Assembly (NCBI GenBank): GCA_946800325.1
Contig: OX326957.1
Location: 48,406,307-48,470,306 of the forward strand
Length of the DNA: 64,000 nucleotides
Source: Luzula sylvatica
Taxonomy: Eukaryota; Streptophyta; Magnoliopsida; Poales; Juncaceae
Direction of reading: 5' to 3'
Part shown: positions 59,135 through 64,000 of the stretch, one piece after another
How positions within the stretch are numbered: position 1 is the stretch's first letter
How the letters are laid out: every line of letters begins with the position of its first letter
The notes under the pieces: generated by a model
What the model saw: only the letters and a program-made list of their open reading frames with translations
The model's database searches: none
Told to the model about the DNA's origin: nothing
Made by a program: the position numbers and the translations under genes

Positions 59135-59412
59135 GACAGCGCGAGAGAGAGAGACGCTGGAGTGAGAGAGGAAAGAGAGGGGTTTAAGTGACGGGTCGGG
59201 TTAAATGATTAACGGGTCGGGTTAAAATATGTATAAAATATCATCATTTAACGGTCATTTAACAGGGGGGGCACCATTTATTTGACGGAGGGGGCAAAAC
59301 GAACAAAAATAAGAACTTTAGGGGGCAAAAACGCGCAAAAAAAAAGTGAGGGGACAACTTGAACATTTTGGTATTTGTTGGGGGGTAAAATCAGACTTTT
59401 TCCTAATTCCAT

Positions 59413-60206
59413 TCTAAAATGGTATCCAAACAAAGAAATATTTGTTTGCTGAATTTTAGAATCAAATTCTCACTCATAATTCCGCAGTCCAAACAACCCA
59501 GAGAATTATATAACGAATATATCTGTAGTCACAAATTATATGAATAACAAAAAGTTACATTAAAAACATCTATATGCAAAAAATAATTACTAAGTAAACA
59601 AAAATATATAACTAACGAAACAGAAATCTCATATATGGTGCTCATCATATTCTTTTAGCACATACTAATTGAATCAGCACGATACATGTTGTTAATCCGG
59701 TTGGATCAGGCCAAAACAAATGCTTTCTATATAGGGCCATGCAGTGTTCAGAAATAACTCGGCCTGCTATTAACCGTTAGTCAGCTCTGCATTAACAATT
59801 AATCGATTAAAAACAAATTCAAACTTAAGTCGGCTCATATATAAACTCCTAACTCTAATTCTCTCTATTCTCTTTTCTCTCTCCACTCTTTTTCTCTCTC
59901 ACGCGGCGGCTGACCCTGGCGATTATAAGGCGATTTGCCTCCTAAACTTGTGTCGCTTCCCTCTTTTCTCTCCCATGTAAATCTGGTAATTTACATACAC
60001 GATTTTGTGTTTATTTTCTAGATTTTGTGATTAATTTACAGATTTTGTGTTTATTTTTTATTATTTTCTTGGATTTTGTCTTTTTGCTGTTGATTTTCAT
60101 GTAATTAGTGATTAATTACTCCAGGATATACTAAGAGTTCGTAAAGCCTACTGGTTTTTGACTGATTTTGATTGTTGACTGATGGCTTAATTACTTTAGG
60201 ATATAC
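59413..60206. other. Right part of the older element, then intergenic DNA
   Basis: Bases 59413 to about 59505 contain AATTCCGCAGTCCAAACAAC, the inverted partner of the stretch near 56440. After that there is a GC-richer, CT-rich stretch at 59860-59970 (TCTCACGCGGCGGCTGACC) that resembles a transcribed leader, with ATATATAAACTCC before it, but no frame follows. A duplicated segment containing GGATATACTAAG lies at 60123 and 60199. Confidence 0.4.
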
Positions 60207-60209
60207 TAA

Positions 60210-60587
60210 GGGGCCGTTTGGTTCGAGCTTTGAATATGTCTTGAAATATTATATGTCAAGAAATTCATTTCATGGAATAGTATTCCATGACATATATAAT
60301 ATTCATATTTTGTTGATGCATCTTCATTTCCTACAAATTTAGAAACTATGTGAAATAAATAACTTGTTTGGAATAATTTTAGATTTTAAAATTTGAAGAG
60401 ATAAAATGCTCATGGGAATAGAAAAAAATCATCAATTTTGATGGGAATCATATTCTCATGAAATATGTCCATGGACATCGTGGATGACATTACTTTATTA
60501 CCTAACGTCTAAACCAAACATGTGAATGAAATAAATTAGAACGGATGCCAATGCATAGTAATTTTAAAGCATGAACCAAACACCCCC
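60210..60587. mobile_element. PIF/Harbinger-like MITE
   Basis: The 378-base element has ends GGGGCCGTTTGGTTCGAGC and, read inward from the right, GGGGGTGTTTGGTTCATGC. TAA precedes it (60207-60209) and AAA follows (60588-60590), consistent with a TWA target with one change. A nearby duplicate of the host sequence without the insertion (GGATATACTAAGAGTTCGTA at 60123-60142) shows the empty site directly. Confidence 0.8.
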
Positions 60588-60590
60588 AAA

Positions 60591-63075
60591 GAGTTCGTAA
60601 ATCCTACTGGTTTTTTTTACTGATTTTGTTCTATTTTGACTTATTTTTAACAGATGTGCTCATCTTCTTTGATTTTGGACTCATTTCTAATGATTTTTAA
60701 CTAATTATATTTGTTTATTTGCTTATTTTCAGTGATTTTCTCAATATTAGGGTATGAACAATTAATTGATGTATACCAAATCTGTTTTTCCCCATTATTT
60801 TTGTACAATTCCCAGATTTTGTAAAACTTCGACTTTTTCCACTGAATTTACGACTGAATTTTTTTGTAAAATTTTGACTGTTTGTATTTTTTTTCGACAG
60901 TTTTTTTTTTTGCTTTTGCAATTTTTTGACAGACTTGTACCAAATATGTTTAACAAGTGATGATTATTTTGCAAAATTTAGACGGATTTATACCAAAAAT
61001 TCCCATATTTTGCAAAATTTCAACTGTTTTTTAGACTGTTTTTTGTGTAGTTTTTTTTTTTTGAAGGATTGGTAAGCGCGATACGCGTTCGATACATTTT
61101 TTTGTGTAGTTTAATACAATGATCGGTTTTTACATTAATAATGTAAATACCCCTAGTTAACTTTTTGATCTTTAAATCCTAATAAATTCCTATTACATTG
61201 AGAGAGGGGCAGGGAGTTTTGTAGTTGCAAGAGAGGGTAGGGGGCATAACCCAAACAAAACCATCAATTGTTATATTTTTCTATAAAATGTCAATATTGA
61301 AGTTTAAAACGAGCAAAATACTTAATTTTCATATTTTTCTAAAAAAAACTCTATAATTGAAGACTAACACAAGCAAATTTCTATTTATTCCAAAAAATTC
61401 GCAAATATGCAAAAAATCAAGTTTGAAACCTTTAAAAAAAAAATCCAAAATTAATGTCTAGAACGAGCAAAATACTCAATTTTCATTTTTTTCTCAAAAA
61501 ACTCCTTAAATGAAAACTAACACATGCAAATTTCTATTTTTTCCAAAAAATTCGCAAAAATGTAAAATGTGAAGATAATGGAAGAGGCAAAGCTCCATCA
61601 CCAGACTCCTAAAGAAGCTCGTCAATGATCAGAAACAGGAGGCGAAACTCCATCATGAGGTTGCGCCGGATTATGCAAAGCTCGGAGTAAGAAATGTGGT
61701 GAGAAATGTGATATTGGATCGTGACAAGAAGTTGTTCGATAAAATGCCTGAGAGAATAGAGCTCTGAATAGGGTACATTTGGAGTAGCACTCGAGTTCAA
61801 CAATTAAGCAACACTCAAATTCACGAGAATAAAGATAATGATTCAAATTTGAGCCAAATGAGAAGAAAATGATCTCAAATTAGATGTTGGTACAACTAGC
61901 TCGAGCCAGAACGAAAACAAAAGTGATTGAAATTCGATCACGAGTCGTCACGTATATCAAAAGTTGATAGTAATGTATGTGTGTACCATTTATTAACTAT
62001 CTCTTTATATAAAAAAATTATAGTATTGTATGTTTATATTCAAAATTCGATCCGAGTCATTCAGCAAACGGGATGTTGGTATGTACTTACAATTTATGTA
62101 TTATTATCTCTTTATCTTTTCTTTGTAACTTGTTTGTCTTTTCAATTGTTAATCAATAACTTTTCACTTGTTTGAATATGTTTTGTTTGCGACATAATGA
62201 TGAACCGAGTAACAAGTATTTGACAAACATTTGAACATTATGAATAAACAACTAACATCTATAACAAAATATTTGAAATAAAAGACAAATATTTAAAAAA
62301 ATTCATAACACATCAATTCAAAAAAACTCATATTTGCACAATTCTTACAAAATGAAAACATCATTTATAACAAAATAACAAATATTATCCACACTAAAAT
62401 AATAAAAAATCTTGCTAAAAATATCATCATCGAAAACTGTGAAAAGAAGCCATTTCAAACAGCGAGAGAAGCATTTCCGCATACGCCAACCTCAACGCCT
62501 CCTCTCTTATTCCTCAATAAATCAAAAGTTAAAAAATAAATACTCGAATTGTTGAATGAGAGAGAAAGTTAAATCAAAGACCCGAAGAAGATGGCATAAG
62601 CTCGCAAATATACTAGTAAAAAATAAAAATCAGACCTGTTTAATCAATTTACAAACCATGTCCGGATCCATCTACAAACCTGTTTAATATACCGTAAGCT
62701 CAAAAGTCCATGTCCGGATCCATTTACAAACCTGCTTAATGAAAATCAAACATAACAACAATAATGTTTTGTATATAGAAATACAGGTTGTGAGCTCGCA
62801 AATATACCAATCCAATATACCAGTCAAAATCAAAATCAAAATTATGTAAGAATTAACAACAATTATCCCTTATTGGGTATCAATTAAGCTTCATATGTGT
62901 GTTTTAGCATCTTTTTATGCAAATTTTCCCTATTTTAGGCTCAATTTACCACCTAACACACAAAATCTAATATAATAAAGAGAGTTAAAATCTACCAGAG
63001 GGAATAATATGTGTGTATTACCTCACAGAGCCGGTAATCCATATCAATGGCGAGAACTGTGGACTGTGGGGACAT
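60591..63075. other. Intergenic DNA with repeats
   Basis: Bases 60600-61060 contain recurring TTTTGACT/ACTGATTTT phrases. Bases 61300-61565 hold two units of repeat family A in the opposite orientation to 14.1-14.8 kb. A 62-codon frame without ATG lies at 61579-61767 (KKLVNDQKQEAKLHHEVAP). At 62640-62735 the phrase CATGTCCGGATCCAT followed by TACAAACCTG occurs twice. No confident gene is found. Confidence 0.45.
61300..61565. repeat. Inverted copy of tandem repeat family A
   Basis: AATTGAAGACTAACACAAGC and ATGAAAACTAACACATGCAA, each followed by AAATTTCTAT, are the reverse complement of the unit mark at 14.1-14.8 kb. Two units of about 170 bases are visible. Confidence 0.7.
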
Positions 63076-63216
63076 CTAGGGACAAACTCGAAATCCCTCG
63101 CAGATAGTATGAATCGAACCGACTGTACCCAAAAGAAAGAGCATACCAGTCGTTAGAAAAACACCTCCAGTCGCTACAAACCAGTTGCCCAACCCACTGT
63201 CCTCTCCAGTTGCCAT
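63076..63216 (-). CDS. Tentative 46-residue membrane protein
   Basis: The frame begins MATGEDSGLGNWFVATGG and continues as one hydrophobic segment (about 12-34, VFLTTGMLFLLGTVG), then SIHTICEGFRVCP and TAG. A CT-rich leader (CCTCTTTCTCTTCTCTTTC on this strand) precedes it, as in expressed plant genes, and a good donor (CTGTGAG/GTAATA) follows at about 63029, so the stop may lie before a spliced 3' part. It is divergent from the alcohol oxidase gene. I do not recognise the family, and it may be part of a longer spliced gene with a different frame. Confidence 0.3.
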   Translation of the reverse strand: MATGEDSGLGNWFVATGGVFLTTGMLFLLGTVGSIHTICEGFRVCP

Positions 63217-63664
63217 TGCCAGAGAACTATCCGCCAAAGAAGTTATTTCGCCAGAGAGAAAGAGAAGAGAAAGAGGGTTACGGTTAGTGTGTTTTTGTTA
63301 ATGGGTTTGGGTACTTATGTTTGTCAAACGCTATTTTGGTAAATACATTTAAATTTTATAATTTAATTAATATTAAAATTTGTTTAATTTAATGTTAATT
63401 TAACGATACGGATAAATTTGAAATTTAATATTAATTGTGTTTAGCAAATACTGCTGGATAACGAAGTATTTTTCAATTCAAAAATAAAATGTTGTTGAAT
63501 TGTTTTAAAAGCATGTTTTTGACAAACTGCATATGTGAAACATATCAAAAAAATCCCTCACTCTCCAAAATAGAAGATTTATATATAGGCCAAGTAGCTT
63601 TGCCGGTCAGAACTACAAATTTACAATTTACATTTCAATACTTACATTCTCAAAAATCTGTAAA

Positions 63665-63913
63665 ATGGACGGAGAGAATCGAGAACGGGTTAGTCGAGGA
63701 CACCCTCTACTAAGAGGAAGGAAGAGAGATAGAGCGTACGACCATGGGTTCTCGGGAGCTCAGATCGAATCACTATCGGCCCTGTGCGCTACCCTTATTC
63801 CCTCCGTACCAACGACAAGGCTCCATGCCAGCTCCGGCAATGAGGGCCCGCCGAACAAGGCCCTTCCAGAGTTCTTCTGGGCTTCTGGGTCGAATCACAA
63901 TATTCCAGACGAG
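63665..63913 (+). CDS. Long-chain fatty alcohol oxidase (FAO-like), first exon only
   Basis: These 83 codons up to a donor (GACGAG/GTACCT) match the N terminus of plant FAO proteins, membrane-associated GMC-type flavoenzymes that oxidise long-chain alcohols to aldehydes. Visible family marks are HPLLRG near residue 14, YDHGFSGAQIESLSALCATL followed by IPS, and ALPEFFWASGSNHNIPDE at the exon end. The FAD-binding domain would lie in later exons beyond the window. In the remaining 87 bases I see no second exon; the open frame past 63913 is intron. Confidence 0.85.
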
Positions 63914-64000
63914 GTACCTCATTATTTTTCATTTCATCGATTCTCGTTTTCGGATGAGTTTTGGCTAGGAATTGATGGTTTTTAAAATATTTCAAAATGA

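Larger units (their letters stand above)
57117..59403. mobile_element. Mutator-like element (MULE) with two convergent ORFs
   Basis: The 2287-base element is bounded by a perfect 9-base duplication TAATTCCAT (57108-57116 and 59404-59412). Its inverted arms are long, more than 230 bases before the GA tracts and probably about 450 with them. They begin GGAAAAAGTCTGATTTT at both ends and share AACCCGACCCGT, TGCCCCC and CACTCCAGCGTCTCTC sequences. The G...C ends and 9-base duplication are those of the Mutator superfamily. Inside are a truncated transposase start (57628-58054, +), a minisatellite (58065-58262), a viroplasmin-like ORF (58253-58555, -) and CCCTAAT-rich DNA (58590-58930). Each arm carries a long (CT/GA)n run. 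Confidence 0.9.

Noticed and set aside
57328..59187. Arg-Glu and Ser-Leu repeat frames
   Set aside because: They come from the GA/CT microsatellites in the MULE arms.

Overview
This is nuclear DNA of a flowering plant, most likely a eudicot. The evidence is the split genes with GT-AG introns, several plant-specific families (RABA4-type Rab11 GTPase, LSD1-finger metacaspase, SnRK2 kinase, class II DAHP synthase), a very AT-rich background and dense transposon debris. I see no rRNA or tRNA genes and no CRISPR. All gene models were built by hand from splice sites, reading phase and remembered family sequences. No database was searched.

Layout of genes: a hypothetical membrane protein (1380-1994, -) behind a triplicated TATA promoter; a RABA4-like Rab GTPase (4276-5212, -) head to head with a type I metacaspase (5830-7712, +); a coiled-coil gene fragment (10.9-11.15 kb, -); a two-exon DTM1-like signal-peptidase-complex protein (16557-17407, -); plastid DAHP synthase (21666-24859, -); an F-box/JmjC/kinase-like protein of the JMJ21 type (36690-40709, +) tail to tail with a serine carboxypeptidase-like 51 gene (42002-44871, -), which is head to head with TRAPPC5/TRS31 (45552-46920, +); an SnRK2 kinase of the SnRK2.7/2.8 type (53502-55728, -); a tentative 46-residue membrane ORF (63076-63216, -); and the first exon of a long-chain fatty alcohol oxidase (63665 onward, +), cut by the window end. 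The genes do not form one pathway; this is an ordinary euchromatic gene-plus-transposon mosaic.

The spaces between genes are mostly mobile DNA, and many insertion boundaries can be read to the base from target-site duplications (TSDs). There is a 6.1 kb Ty1/copia element (27691-33817, TSD ATAAT) with two solo LTRs inside it (29671-31225, TSD TATAT; 31573-32454, TSD ATTTG). A related copia LTR with its primer-binding site opens the window. There is a 2.3 kb Mutator-like element (57117-59403, TSD TAATTCCAT) holding a truncated transposase start and a convergent viroplasmin-like ORF, itself inside an older inverted-repeat element. Others are two hAT-type elements (25481-26170, 47587-48150), an older relative of the second (about 36126-36484), a Harbinger-like MITE with its empty site next door (60210-60587), a long-TIR Mutator-like MITE (33945-34984), a foldback element (18816-19059), three Helitron-like 3' ends, a CACTA-like subterminal array (about 8.8-10.65 kb) and two satellite families (14.1-15.8 kb, one with an inverted relative at 61.3-61.57 kb).

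I found no convincing new multi-gene system. The most notable observations are the two-ORF Mutator-like element, the dated nesting order in the copia cluster, the promoter triplication, and the possible capture of a coiled-coil gene fragment beside the CACTA-like array.
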